From NCBI GenBank assembly GCA_040510195.1, contig JBEVJK010000017.1:1-64000 (forward strand): 64,000 bases of DNA. Direction: 5' to 3'. This DNA is from JBEVJK01 sp040510195. GTDB lineage: Bacteria > Pseudomonadota > Alphaproteobacteria > Rhizobiales > Rhizobiaceae. Made by a program: the position numbers and the translations under genes. This document shows, in pieces, positions 27,016-38,168 of this stretch. Below the pieces are notes generated by a model that saw nothing but the letters and a program-made list of their open reading frames with translations, was not told where the DNA came from and made no database searches. Each line of letters begins with the position of its first letter. Position 1 is the stretch's first letter.

Positions 27016-28545
27016 TCAGGCGAAGTTCTTGGCGAAGGTGTCGATCTCGGCCTTCAGCTTGCCGCGCAGCTCGTCCGACAGCTGCTTGTCCTTGCGGATG
27101 GCGTCGAGCACGTCGCGGCCGTCGGTGCGCATATGCGTCAACAGCCCCTGCTCGAAACGTCCGACCTGGTTTACGGCGAGCTTGTCGAGGTAGCCGTTGA
27201 CGCCGGCGAAGATGATCGCCACCTGCTCCTCGGTCTTGAGGGGCGAGAATTGCGGCTGCTTGAGCAGCTCGGTGAGCCGGGCGCCGCGGTTGAGCAGGCG
27301 CTGCGTCGCCGCGTCGAGGTCCGATCCGAACTGGGCGAACGCCGCCATCTCGCGATACTGGGCAAGCTCGCCCTTGATCGAGCCGGCCACCTGCTTCATC
27401 GCCTTCACCTGCGCCGACGAACCGACGCGCGACACCGACAGGCCGACATTGACCGCCGGCCGGATGCCCTGGAAGAACAGGTTGGTCTCCAGGAAGATCT
27501 GGCCGTCGGTGATGGAGATGACGTTGGTGGGGATGTAGGCCGACACGTCGTTGGCCTGCGTCTCGATGATCGGCAGCGCCGTCAGCGAGCCGCCGCCGTT
27601 CTCCTCGTTGAGCTTGGCGGCGCGCTCCAGGAGCCGCGAATGCAGGTAGAAGACATCGCCCGGATAGGCCTCGCGGCCCGGCGGGCGGCGCAGCAGGAGC
27701 GACATCTGGCGGTAGGCGACGGCCTGCTTGGACAGGTCGTCATAGGCGATCAGCGCATGCTGCTTGTTGTCGCGGAAATACTCGCCCATCGTGCAGCCGG
27801 CGAACGGCGCCAGATACTGCATCGGCGCCGGGTCCGAAGCGGTGGCGGCGACGATGATCGAATAGTCGAGCGCGCCGCGCTCCTCCAGCACCTTGACGAA
27901 CTGCGCCACCGTCGAGCGCTTCTGGCCGATCGCCACGTAGACGCAGTAGAGCTTCTCCGATTCCGGGCCGGACTCGTGGATGGATTTCTGGTTGAGGATG
28001 GTGTCGAGGATGATCGCCGTCTTGCCGGTCTGCCGGTCGCCGATCACCAGCTCGCGCTGGCCGCGACCCACCGGGATCAGCGCGTCGATCGCCTTGAGGC
28101 CGGTCGACATCGGCTCGTTGACCGACTTGCGGGGGATGATGCCGGGGGCCTTGACGTCGACGCGACGGCGCTCGGTGGCCTGGATGGGGCCCTTGCCGTC
28201 GATCGGGTTGCCGAGCGCGTCGACGACGCGACCGAGCAGGCCGGGGCCGACCGGCACGTCGACGATGGCGCCGGTGCGCTTGACCGTGTCGCCTTCCTTG
28301 ATGTCGCGGTCGTTGCCGAAGATGACCACGCCGACATTGTCGCTCTCGAGGTTCAGCGCCATGCCGCGAATGCCGCCCGGAAACTCCACCATCTCGCCCG
28401 CCTGGACGTTGTCCAGGCCGTAGACGCGGGCAATGCCATCGCCGACGGACAGCACCTGGCCGACCTCCGAAACCTCGGCCTCCCTGCCGAAATTCTTGAT
28501 CTGATCTTTCAGGATTGCGGAGATTTCCGCGGCGCGGATGTCCAT
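27016..28545 (-). CDS. atpA: ATP synthase F1 alpha subunit
   Basis: A 509-residue nucleotide-binding subunit of normal length. MDIRAAEISAILKDQIKNF opens the protein; Walker A is GDRQTGKTAIILDTI and the region with the catalytic-site arginine is VGLSVSRVGSSAQ. The start codon shares one base with the atpH stop (TGATG), so atpH and atpA are translationally coupled. The C-terminal helical domain is complete (ELRGKLKAEIDTFAKNFA). Confidence 0.98.
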   Translation of the reverse strand: MDIRAAEISAILKDQIKNFGREAEVSEVGQVLSVGDGIARVYGLDNVQAGEMVEFPGGIRGMALNLESDNVGVVIFGNDRDIKEGDTVKRTGAIVDVPVGPGLLGRVVDALGNPIDGKGPIQATERRRVDVKAPGIIPRKSVNEPMSTGLKAIDALIPVGRGQRELVIGDRQTGKTAIILDTILNQKSIHESGPESEKLYCVYVAIGQKRSTVAQFVKVLEERGALDYSIIVAATASDPAPMQYLAPFAGCTMGEYFRDNKQHALIAYDDLSKQAVAYRQMSLLLRRPPGREAYPGDVFYLHSRLLERAAKLNEENGGGSLTALPIIETQANDVSAYIPTNVISITDGQIFLETNLFFQGIRPAVNVGLSVSRVGSSAQVKAMKQVAGSIKGELAQYREMAAFAQFGSDLDAATQRLLNRGARLTELLKQPQFSPLKTEEQVAIIFAGVNGYLDKLAVNQVGRFEQGLLTHMRTDGRDVLDAIRKDKQLSDELRGKLKAEIDTFAKNFA

Positions 28546-29105
28546 CAGCCGACCTCTTTCAGTGCGAGCTTGAGCGAATTGAGCTTGGTTTTGAGCGTCG
28601 TGTCGATCTGCCGGGAGCCCATACGCACCACCAAGCCGCCGAGCAGCGAGGGATCGACGGTCACGTTGATCGCCACATTCTTGCCGGCGACGCCCTTGAG
28701 GGTCGCTATGAGCTCGGCCTCCTGGTCGGCGGAGAGCGCATGCGCCGAGGTCACCTCGGCGGCGGCCTCGCCGCGCACCTCGGCGGCGATCCGGCGGAAG
28801 GCCTTGATCATGCCGGGCACCGCGAACAGCCGCCGGTTCCTGGCGACGACGCGCAGAAAGTTGCCGACCAGTCCGCCGATGCCGGCGCCGTCGGCGATCG
28901 CCGAGATCGCCCTCAGCTGGTCGTCGGCGGAGAACACCGGGCTGGAGGTCAGCCGGCGCAGGTCGCCGCTGCCGGCCAAGAGGTCCTCGAAGCGGGCAAG
29001 GTCGCGCTCGACCGCCGCCACTTCGCCGGCCTGCGCGGCGAGCTCGTAGAGCGAGCCTGCGTAGCGCTCGGCGACAACGGAAATGGGCGAGCTGGATGAT
29101 GCCAC
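28545..29105 (-). CDS. atpH: ATP synthase F1 delta subunit
   Basis: A 186-residue peripheral-stalk subunit joining F1 to the b-subunits. The N-terminal helical bundle begins SVVAERYAGSLYELAAQAGEV and the C-terminal VTVDPSLLGGLVVRMGSRQIDTTLKTKLNSL is typical of OSCP/delta. The start is GTG at 29105. First gene of the F1 operon; the 223 bases upstream contain no gene and must hold the operon promoter, though I cannot place it with confidence. F0 genes are not in the window, as usual for Alphaproteobacteria. Confidence 0.96.
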   Translation of the reverse strand: MASSSSPISVVAERYAGSLYELAAQAGEVAAVERDLARFEDLLAGSGDLRRLTSSPVFSADDQLRAISAIADGAGIGGLVGNFLRVVARNRRLFAVPGMIKAFRRIAAEVRGEAAAEVTSAHALSADQEAELIATLKGVAGKNVAINVTVDPSLLGGLVVRMGSRQIDTTLKTKLNSLKLALKEVG

Positions 29106-29328
29106 GGGCCGTCCGTTCTCTCGTCTGGCAGGCCGCAGATTTTCGGCGCGAGTGAAGACTCTGGCTAAATCTTTGACCTTGTTGAAAATTCCAGGCTCGG
29201 CGAGTGTCCGGCTGGCCTCCCCAAGCCAAAAGTCGATTGCCGTCTACCACAGGCATCCGGCGACCGCAACACGCTCGGACCTCAGGCTTTCCGGCAGTTT
29301 TGTCGCAGCCTCGACCCGCGGCCGTTCG

Positions 29329-29721
29329 TCATGGGACGAGGCCGAAAAAAGCGACCAGCGGCAGCGCCGTCAGGATCGCCTCGACGATGAGCCAGAGCCA
29401 GTTGACGGCGGTGTTGGCGCCGTCCGACATCATACCGACGATGCGGCCGAAGGCGGTGAACAGCCAGGCGAAGCCGAGCGCCATGTAGAGCAGCGGCTGG
29501 CCGAGCAGGATGCAGCACAGGCCGAGCCCGAGATAGAAGCCGGAGCTGGCGCGCGCCTCGGCGATCGCCTCGGGATGGTTCTCGGCCGGCGCCAGGCGAA
29601 GGATGCGGAAGGCCAGGCGCGGGGCGAACAGCAACAGCAGCCCGACCAGGATGGTGGCGACCGCCGATGCCCAGGCCAGCCATTCGCCCTGGCTCGTCGG
29701 CCACGGGAAGGTGAAGTCCAT
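29329..29721 (-). CDS. Small four-helix membrane protein (DUF4345-like)
   Basis: A 130-residue protein with about four membrane segments: WLAWASAVATILVGLLLLF, FYLGLGLCCILLGQPLLYMALG, WLFTAFGRIVGMM and LWLIVEAILTALPLVAFFG. The central ASSGFYLGLGL and FTAFGRIVGMMSDG pattern resembles DUF4345 and related uncharacterised proteins. Function is unknown. ATG 29721 has GAGG six bases upstream; a TTG five codons earlier is less likely. It lies between priA and the atp operon, all on the same strand. Confidence 0.75.
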   Translation of the reverse strand: MDFTFPWPTSQGEWLAWASAVATILVGLLLLFAPRLAFRILRLAPAENHPEAIAEARASSGFYLGLGLCCILLGQPLLYMALGFAWLFTAFGRIVGMMSDGANTAVNWLWLIVEAILTALPLVAFFGLVP

Positions 29722-29812
29722 GAATGCCTCATACAACCGTCAGAGCGGTGCCCTGACTTGAATCGCCCTGCCGGTCCAAGTCAAGCGGCATGCAAGGCCG
29801 ATCCCCCGGCCT

Positions 29813-32014
29813 CTACAGGAAGCTTTGCGGGTCGATATCCACCTGCACGCGCACCGAGCCGCGCTCGCGCGGACCGGCCGAAAGCATCGCCCGGACGAAG
29901 CCCTGCATGTCGGAGCGCCGTCCACCCTGGACGAGCAGCCGGAACCGGTGACGGCCAGCCACCAGCGCCAGCGGTGCCTCGGCCGGGCCGAGCACGTGGA
30001 TGTCGCCGGCCGGTGGCGCGGCCCGCCGCAGGCCGCGGGCATGCTCCTCCGCCTCGCCGCGCGTGCGGGCGCTGACGACGATGCCGGCAAGCCGCCCGAA
30101 CGGCGGCAGCGCGGCCCGCTCGCGCTCGCCGATCTCCCGCTCGTAGAACGCCTCGGCGTCGCCCGACACCAGCGCGCGGATCACCGGATGGTCCGGCTGG
30201 TAGGTCTGCAGCAGGCCGAAGCTCTTGCGGCCGGTCCGCCCGGCTCGCCCGGTGACCTGGTTGAGCAGCTGGAAGGTGCGCTCGCCGGCCCGCGGGTCGC
30301 CATTGGCCAGGCCGAGGTCGGCGTCGACGACGCCGACCAGCGTCATGTTGGGGAAGTTGTGGCCCTTGGCCACCAGCTGTGTGCCGATGACGATGTCGGC
30401 CTCGCCGCGGGCGATCGCCTCCAGCTCGAGCCTGAGCCGCTTGACGCCGCCCAGCATGTCCGAGGAGAGCACGATGGTGCGCGCTTCGGGGAACCCGGCG
30501 ACCACCTCTTCGGCGATCCGCTCGACGCCGGGGCCGCAGGCCACCAGATGGTCGAACGTGCCGCATGCCGGGCAGGCTTCGGGCCGCCGCTCGCCATGGC
30601 CGCAATGGTGGCACACCAGCTGGCCGCGGAAGCGGTGCTCGACCAGCCAGCTCGAGCAGTCGGGACACTGGAACCGGTGGCCGCAGGCACGGCACAGCGT
30701 GAGCGGCGCGTAGCCGCGCCGGTTGAGGAACAGCAGCGCCTGCTCGCCGCGGCCGATCGCCTCGCCGATCGCTCCGGTGAGGAGCGGCGACAGGAAACCG
30801 CCGCGCGGCGGCGGCGCGCGACGCATGTCCACCAGGCCGACGTCGGGCAGCGCCGCTTGTGCGAAGCGTGCCGGCAGCGCCACCCGGCGGTAGCGGCCGG
30901 ACGCCGCGTTGACCTTGCTCTCCACCGAAGGCGTCGCCGAGGACAGCACGACCGGGAAGTCGCCGATGCGCCCTCTCACCACCGCCATGTCGCGCGCGTT
31001 GTAGAAGACGCGGTCCTCCTGCTTGAAGGCGGGATCGTGCTCCTCGTCGACGACGATCAGGCCGAGCTCGCGAAACGGCAGGAACAGCGCCGACCTGGCG
31101 CCGGCCACCACGCGCACACCGCCCTCGGCAAGCTGTCGCCATACCTTTTCGCGCATCCGCGGCGGCAGGTCGGAGTGCCATTCCGCCGGCTTGGCGCCGA
31201 AGCGCTCCTGGAAGCGCTCCAGGAAGGCCTGGGTGAGCGCGATCTCCGGCAGCAGGATGAGCACCTGGCGCGCCTTTTCGAGCGCCGCGGCGACCGCCTC
31301 GAAATAGACCTCCGTCTTGCCGGAGCCGGTCACCCCGTCGAGCAGGGTGACGCCGAAGCTGCCGCCGTCGACCGCCTCCCGCAGGGCCGCCGCCGCGACG
31401 ACCTGATCGCCCGTCAACGACGTCTGCGCGAAGGCAGGGTCCGGCGCCGCGACGACGCTGCGCGGCGGGATCGTCACCGGCTCGAACAAGCCCTGCGCCT
31501 TCAGGCCGTCGACAACGCCCACCGACACGCCCGCCGCGTGCGCCAGGCCAGACCGCGTCCAGGCCATGCCGGGCTCGGCGAGCTCGAGCACCTTGCGGCG
31601 CGCCTCGGTGATTCGGTCGGGCTCGGCCGCCGTCCGTCTCAGGCCCTCGATCCACGGCTCCGGATCGAAGGCTTCCGGCGCCCGAAGCAGCATGCGCGCA
31701 ACCAGGCCCGGCGGAGTCAGCGTGTAGGCGGCGACCCAGTCGACGAAGCGCCGCGTCTCCTGACCGATGGGCGGGCAGTCGAAGGCGTGCAGGATCGGCC
31801 GGAGCTTGCGCGGGTCGATCGCGTCGGTGTCGCCGTCCCAGACGATGCCGGCGACCTCCCGAGGCCCGAGCGGCACCCTGACGATCGAGCCCGGTTCCAC
31901 CGTCATGCCGGCCGGCACCGCGTAGCTGTAGGCGCGCTCGGCCGGCATCGGCACGAGCACCGGCACCGAAGGCCCCAGGCCGAGACGCTCCCCGCGCTGC
32001 GAATCTTGCTTCAT
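29813..32014 (-). CDS. priA: Primosomal protein N' (replication restart helicase PriA)
   Basis: A 733-residue helicase that reloads the replisome at stalled forks. The 3'-DNA-binding N-terminal domain (VPMPAERAYSYAVPAG) is followed by Walker A DGVTGSGKTEVY, DEEHD and SSATPSVES. Zinc-binding cysteine pairs lie in CRACGH, CPDC, CHHCGH and CPACG. Helicase motif V/VI region reads VIGTQLVAKGHNFPNMTLVG and LLNQVTGRAGR. Length is standard. It is divergent from the transaldolase gene by 90 bases. Confidence 0.97.
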   Translation of the reverse strand: MKQDSQRGERLGLGPSVPVLVPMPAERAYSYAVPAGMTVEPGSIVRVPLGPREVAGIVWDGDTDAIDPRKLRPILHAFDCPPIGQETRRFVDWVAAYTLTPPGLVARMLLRAPEAFDPEPWIEGLRRTAAEPDRITEARRKVLELAEPGMAWTRSGLAHAAGVSVGVVDGLKAQGLFEPVTIPPRSVVAAPDPAFAQTSLTGDQVVAAAALREAVDGGSFGVTLLDGVTGSGKTEVYFEAVAAALEKARQVLILLPEIALTQAFLERFQERFGAKPAEWHSDLPPRMREKVWRQLAEGGVRVVAGARSALFLPFRELGLIVVDEEHDPAFKQEDRVFYNARDMAVVRGRIGDFPVVLSSATPSVESKVNAASGRYRRVALPARFAQAALPDVGLVDMRRAPPPRGGFLSPLLTGAIGEAIGRGEQALLFLNRRGYAPLTLCRACGHRFQCPDCSSWLVEHRFRGQLVCHHCGHGERRPEACPACGTFDHLVACGPGVERIAEEVVAGFPEARTIVLSSDMLGGVKRLRLELEAIARGEADIVIGTQLVAKGHNFPNMTLVGVVDADLGLANGDPRAGERTFQLLNQVTGRAGRTGRKSFGLLQTYQPDHPVIRALVSGDAEAFYEREIGERERAALPPFGRLAGIVVSARTRGEAEEHARGLRRAAPPAGDIHVLGPAEAPLALVAGRHRFRLLVQGGRRSDMQGFVRAMLSAGPRERGSVRVQVDIDPQSFL

Positions 32015-32104
32015 CGGGCGTGACCTTGCCTCGAACTTCGTCTAGAGCAAAGGGCGAAAGGACGGCCGGCGGTGCCGCCCATCGGAAAGACGTAGGAGAC
32101 GACC

Positions 32105-32758
32105 ATGAAATTCTTTGTCGACACGGCCGACGTCAACGAAATCCGCGAGCTCAACGACATGGGCCTGCTCGACGGCGTCACCACCAACCCCTCGCTCATC
32201 CTCAAGTCAGGCGGCAAGATTGCCGACGTGACCCGTCAGATCTGCGAGATCGTCAAGGGACCGGTCTCGGCCGAGGTGACCGCCACCGACTATTCGGAGA
32301 TGATGTCGCAAGCCAAGGTGCTGGCCAAGATCGCCGACAACATCTGCATCAAGGTGCCGTTGACGATGGACGGGCTGAAGGCCTGCCGGGCGATCCGTTC
32401 CGACGGTCGCCTGGTCAACGTGACCCTATGCTTCTCGGCCAACCAGGCGCTGCTGGCGGCGAAGGCTGGCGCCAGCTTCATCTCGCCCTTCATCGGCCGC
32501 ATCGACGACATGGGCATCGACGGCACCGAGCTGATCGCGGAGATCCGCACCATCTACGACAGTTACGATTACAAGACGGAGATCCTGGCCGCCTCGATCC
32601 GCACCGTGAACCACGTCAAGGAGGTGGCGTTGCTCGGCGCCGACGTGGCGACCATCCCGCCGGCCACGCTGAGGGCGCTGGTCAAGCATCCGCTGACCGA
32701 CAAGGGGCTGGAGATGTTCCTTTCCGACTGGGCCAAGACGGGACAGCAGATCGGCTGA
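32105..32758 (+). CDS. fsa: Transaldolase / fructose-6-phosphate aldolase family enzyme
   Basis: A 217-residue short-type transaldolase (TalC/MipB family). The start MKFFVDTADVNEIRE, GVTTNPSLI, the Schiff-base lysine in NICIKVPLT and VTLCFSANQALLAAKAGASFISPFIGRIDD are diagnostic. Short enzymes act either as fructose-6-phosphate aldolases or as transaldolases in the pentose phosphate pathway; the active-site Phe/Gln swap that separates them is hard to assign by eye. AGGAG lies before ATG 32105. It stands alone, divergent from priA. Confidence 0.93.
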   Translation: MKFFVDTADVNEIRELNDMGLLDGVTTNPSLILKSGGKIADVTRQICEIVKGPVSAEVTATDYSEMMSQAKVLAKIADNICIKVPLTMDGLKACRAIRSDGRLVNVTLCFSANQALLAAKAGASFISPFIGRIDDMGIDGTELIAEIRTIYDSYDYKTEILAASIRTVNHVKEVALLGADVATIPPATLRALVKHPLTDKGLEMFLSDWAKTGQQIG

Positions 32759-32934
32759 CCCAAGGCGGTCTGCCGGGCGGTCGCGAGCGGGCGGCCGCGG
32801 TCGATTGAATTTTCTTAAAATCGTCCTGTGGACAATGACCGTCCGCGAACCATCCGCGTCGGCTGTCCTACCACCATTGCGAGCAGGCATGTAAGCAATT
32901 GCTGATGGGCGTGGCACGGAACTGAGGATCGAAC

Positions 32935-33126
32935 ATGCAATCGGATTTCGCTGCCGCACGGGCGCTGCTCGAACGCGCTCACGGAACGCTGACGGGCGAG
33001 GACGAGCGATCCGGAATGCTGCGCGAAGCGTTGGAATTGCTGGTCGAGGCGGTCCTCACCGCCGAACACAGCCAGCGGGCCGCCTCGGCCAACGTGGTGC
33101 CCTTTTCCCGGCGTCAGGCCTCCTGA
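32935..33126 (+). CDS. Hypothetical 63-residue protein
   Basis: A small acidic helical protein (MQSDFAAARALLERAHGTL then SGMLREALELLVEAVLTAEHS) ending in NVVPFSRRQAS. The NVVPF tail appears in other small rhizobial proteins I recall, but I do not recognise a named family. GAGGAT lies nine bases upstream of ATG 32935. Codon use is like its neighbours. It is separated from the transaldolase gene by 176 bases without a gene, and converges with the acyltransferase gene. Confidence 0.6.
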   Translation: MQSDFAAARALLERAHGTLTGEDERSGMLREALELLVEAVLTAEHSQRAASANVVPFSRRQAS

Positions 33127-33170
33127 ACCGCCAGCGCGTTTGACGCCGGCCGCCCTGCAACCCTTCAGGG

Positions 33171-34070
33171 TCAGCCGAAGACGGCGTTGCGGTCGGCCGC
33201 CAGCCCCTCGACCGTGTGCTGCTGCAGCCGCAGCGCCACCTCCGTGGGATCGCCGTCGAGCGCCTCGGAAGGGACCGTCCGCCCAACGGTGATGGAATAG
33301 GCGCGACCCTTCTTGTTGAGCAGCTCGTGGAAGATCGTCATGTCGCGCAGGTCGGTCGAGTATTTGGACAACAGGTAGAAGAGCCCGGAATTGCGCGCCG
33401 TGATGAGCGCCGGCACCACCGGATAGCGGTAGCGCCGCGCCAGGCTGACCAGCGAGGGCTGCCACGGCCGCTCGGTGAGCGCTCCTTCGTGCCAGTAGGC
33501 GATGCGTCCCGAAGGAAACAGCACGATCGCCTTGCGCGCGGCGAAGGCGCGCGCGGTGAGCTCCAGCGTGTCGCGGCTCTTGGCATGCGACTTCTCGCCC
33601 TGCCGCCACTCGACCGGGATGACGACGTCGCGAAAGCCCGGCGCCACCCGCTGCGCGTCGCGGTTGGCGAAGATCGCGATGTCGCGGCGCACCGCCTTCA
33701 GCATGTCGAACACGGCGATGCCGTCGGCGATCCCCGTGGGGTGGCTCGGCGCCAGGATGAAGCCGCCTGCGGCGGGCAGGTTCTCGGCGCCCTTCACCGC
33801 AACTTCGAGCGACAGCAGCGCGCTGAGATAGGACATCGCGTCCCAGCCGGACAGCTCGGACAGGTCGTCGGCCATGGCGAGAGCTTGGCGGTAGTGCAGG
33901 ATCTTCAGCAGCACCGGCCGCATGAGCCACCACAGCGGGTGCTTGGACAGGGTCGTGGTCCGCTCGGCGAGCATCTGATCCACGATGTGGCCGCCCGTCG
34001 CCGCCCCCGGCGCCGCAAGCTCGGCGTCGAGCGTCTCGGCGAAACTGGACGGCGTCGTCCGCGAATCCAT
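33171..34070 (-). CDS. 1-acylglycerol-3-phosphate acyltransferase family protein
   Basis: A 299-residue PlsC-type acyltransferase. The first catalytic block reads LAPSHPTGIADGIAVFDML with His110 and Asp116, one residue longer than the textbook HX4D. The second block is VLFPSGRIAYW, in place of the usual EGTR. Fewer hydrophobic segments than in integral PlsC enzymes suggest a peripheral membrane protein. The substrate may be lysophosphatidate or another lysolipid. ATG 34070 gives MDSRTTPSSFAETLD; the frame is open upstream but overlaps lptE. It lies 106 bases after lptE in the position where many Alphaproteobacteria carry holA. Confidence 0.75.
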   Translation of the reverse strand: MDSRTTPSSFAETLDAELAAPGAATGGHIVDQMLAERTTTLSKHPLWWLMRPVLLKILHYRQALAMADDLSELSGWDAMSYLSALLSLEVAVKGAENLPAAGGFILAPSHPTGIADGIAVFDMLKAVRRDIAIFANRDAQRVAPGFRDVVIPVEWRQGEKSHAKSRDTLELTARAFAARKAIVLFPSGRIAYWHEGALTERPWQPSLVSLARRYRYPVVPALITARNSGLFYLLSKYSTDLRDMTIFHELLNKKGRAYSITVGRTVPSEALDGDPTEVALRLQQHTVEGLAADRNAVFG

Positions 34071-34176
34071 CAATCTCACCTTTCTCCCTGCTGTTTCGCC
34101 GACATCCGTGACGGGCACATGACGCGAAACGGTATCAACCTTGGACAAGCGGCGGAAAGCGCGCCGTCCGTCGCCT

Positions 34177-34705
34177 TCAGCCGCCGCCGGCGCGTTCGAG
34201 ATCCTGCGCGATCGCCAGCCTGAGCAGTTCAGCAAGCTCGCGCGCCGCCCGGTTCTCGGCGTCGCGCTGGGCGCGCAGATTGGCGAACTCCTGTCGCGGG
34301 GCATCGTAGGACGACGAAATCTCGCGCGACCCGGAGGCGACGGTCTTGCCGCCCCTCTGAAGCGTGTAGCCGCCGGTCATGACGATCGCTCCGGCGGTCG
34401 GCTGGTCCTCGTCGTTCACCTGGATGATCGCCGTCGCCTCGTTGATCTCGGTGACGATGAGGGTCAGCGTGTAGACAGGATTCGTCGGCTCGCCGCGCCC
34501 ATTGCCGAACATGAAGATCAGGTGGTTCCGGACCTCCTGGGCGTAGCGCGTGCTCACGGGCTTGATGGCGATCGAGGCGAGCTCGGCGCTCATGCCCGAG
34601 GCGGCGCCCAGCGAGGCGCTGTTGGAATAGAGCGGCCGCACGGTGCACGAGGCGGCCAGCAGCAGGACCAGGAGGAGGAATGGCATTGCCCGCGTGGCCT
34701 TCCGC

Positions 34706-34719
<14 letters not shown>
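34177..34719 (-). CDS. lptE: LPS-assembly lipoprotein LptE
   Basis: A 180-residue outer-membrane lipoprotein. The signal LLLVLLLAASC carries a lipobox with Cys25. TVRPLYS just after it and the segment TRYAQEVRNHLIFMFGNG are typical of alphaproteobacterial LptE, the plug of LptD in lipopolysaccharide export. The helical C-terminus (AARELAELLRLAIAQDLE) completes the fold. The first 14 bases overlap the leuS 3' end, so leuS and lptE are coupled. ATG at 34686 (codon 12) is a possible alternative start. Confidence 0.9.
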
Positions 34720-37339
<2,620 letters not shown>

Positions 37340-37429
37340 GCCGGGGTTTTCGCCTATGAAGAATGCGGGAGACGTTCACCATGGTTTGCCGGACCCGTCA
37401 ACACCGGCGGGCGAATTCGGGGTCTGGTC

Positions 37430-38092
37430 ATGAACGACGCCGTAGAGCGCTGGGAAGAGGTGCGCAGAAGGATCGCCGCCGCCGCCAGGAGCGCCGGGCG
37501 CGAGCCGCGCGACGTGGCGCTGGTCGCCGTGACCAAGACCTTCGACGCCGCGGCGATCCGCCCGGTGATCGAGGCCGGCCAGCGCGTCTTCGGCGAGAAC
37601 CGGGTACAGGAGGCGGAGGCCAAATGGCCGGCGCTCAAGGCAGAGCGGCCCGACCTCGTGCTCCATCTCATCGGCCCGCTGCAATCCAACAAGGCCAGGC
37701 AGGCGGTGGCGCTTTTCGATGCCATCGAGACGGTCGACCGCGAGAAGATCGCCGCCGCGCTGGCCGCCGAGATCGCTCGGCAGGGGCGGGCGCCACGCCT
37801 CTACGTTCAGGTCAACACCGGGTCCGAGCCGCAGAAGGCCGGCGTGGAGCCGCGCGACGCCGTCGCTTTCGTCGGCCGCTGCCGCGACGTGCACGGGCTG
37901 GCCATCGAGGGGCTGATGTGCATCCCGCCGCTCGACGAAAACGCCGGCCCGCACTTTGCCCTGCTGGAGAAACTCGCCGGCGAGGCCGGGCTTGGCGGAC
38001 TGTCCATGGGAATGTCCGGCGACTACGAGCAGGCGGTGGGGTTCGGCGCCACCTCGGTGCGCGTCGGCTCGGCGATCTTCGGCGTCAGGTAG
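37430..38092 (+). CDS. PLP-homeostasis protein, YggS/PROSC family
   Basis: A 220-residue TIM-barrel protein binding pyridoxal 5'-phosphate without known catalysis; it buffers PLP and affects amino-acid pools. The PLP lysine is in VALVAVTKTFD. FGENRVQEAEAKWPAL, HLIGPLQSNKARQAV, LYVQVNTGSEPQKAGV and LSMGMSGDYEQAVGFGATSVRVGSAIFG are diagnostic. ATG 37430 starts the recognisable domain, with the long open frame upstream being only the complement of leuS. PLP-dependent gabT follows 76 bases later. Confidence 0.95.
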   Translation: MNDAVERWEEVRRRIAAAARSAGREPRDVALVAVTKTFDAAAIRPVIEAGQRVFGENRVQEAEAKWPALKAERPDLVLHLIGPLQSNKARQAVALFDAIETVDREKIAAALAAEIARQGRAPRLYVQVNTGSEPQKAGVEPRDAVAFVGRCRDVHGLAIEGLMCIPPLDENAGPHFALLEKLAGEAGLGGLSMGMSGDYEQAVGFGATSVRVGSAIFGVR

Positions 38093-38168
38093 CCCGTCCG
38101 ATGCAAACCGGCTTGCCTTCAGGCGGCCGGCCGTGCTGAACATGGCCGGTCAATCCGAGGGCACCACG

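Noticed and set aside
24315..29049. Long plus-strand frames opposite atpD, atpG, atpA
   Set aside because: Shadows of the F1 ATP synthase genes, which are unmistakable on the minus strand.
29825..32023. Plus-strand 732-codon frame opposite priA
   Set aside because: Complement of priA, no motifs.
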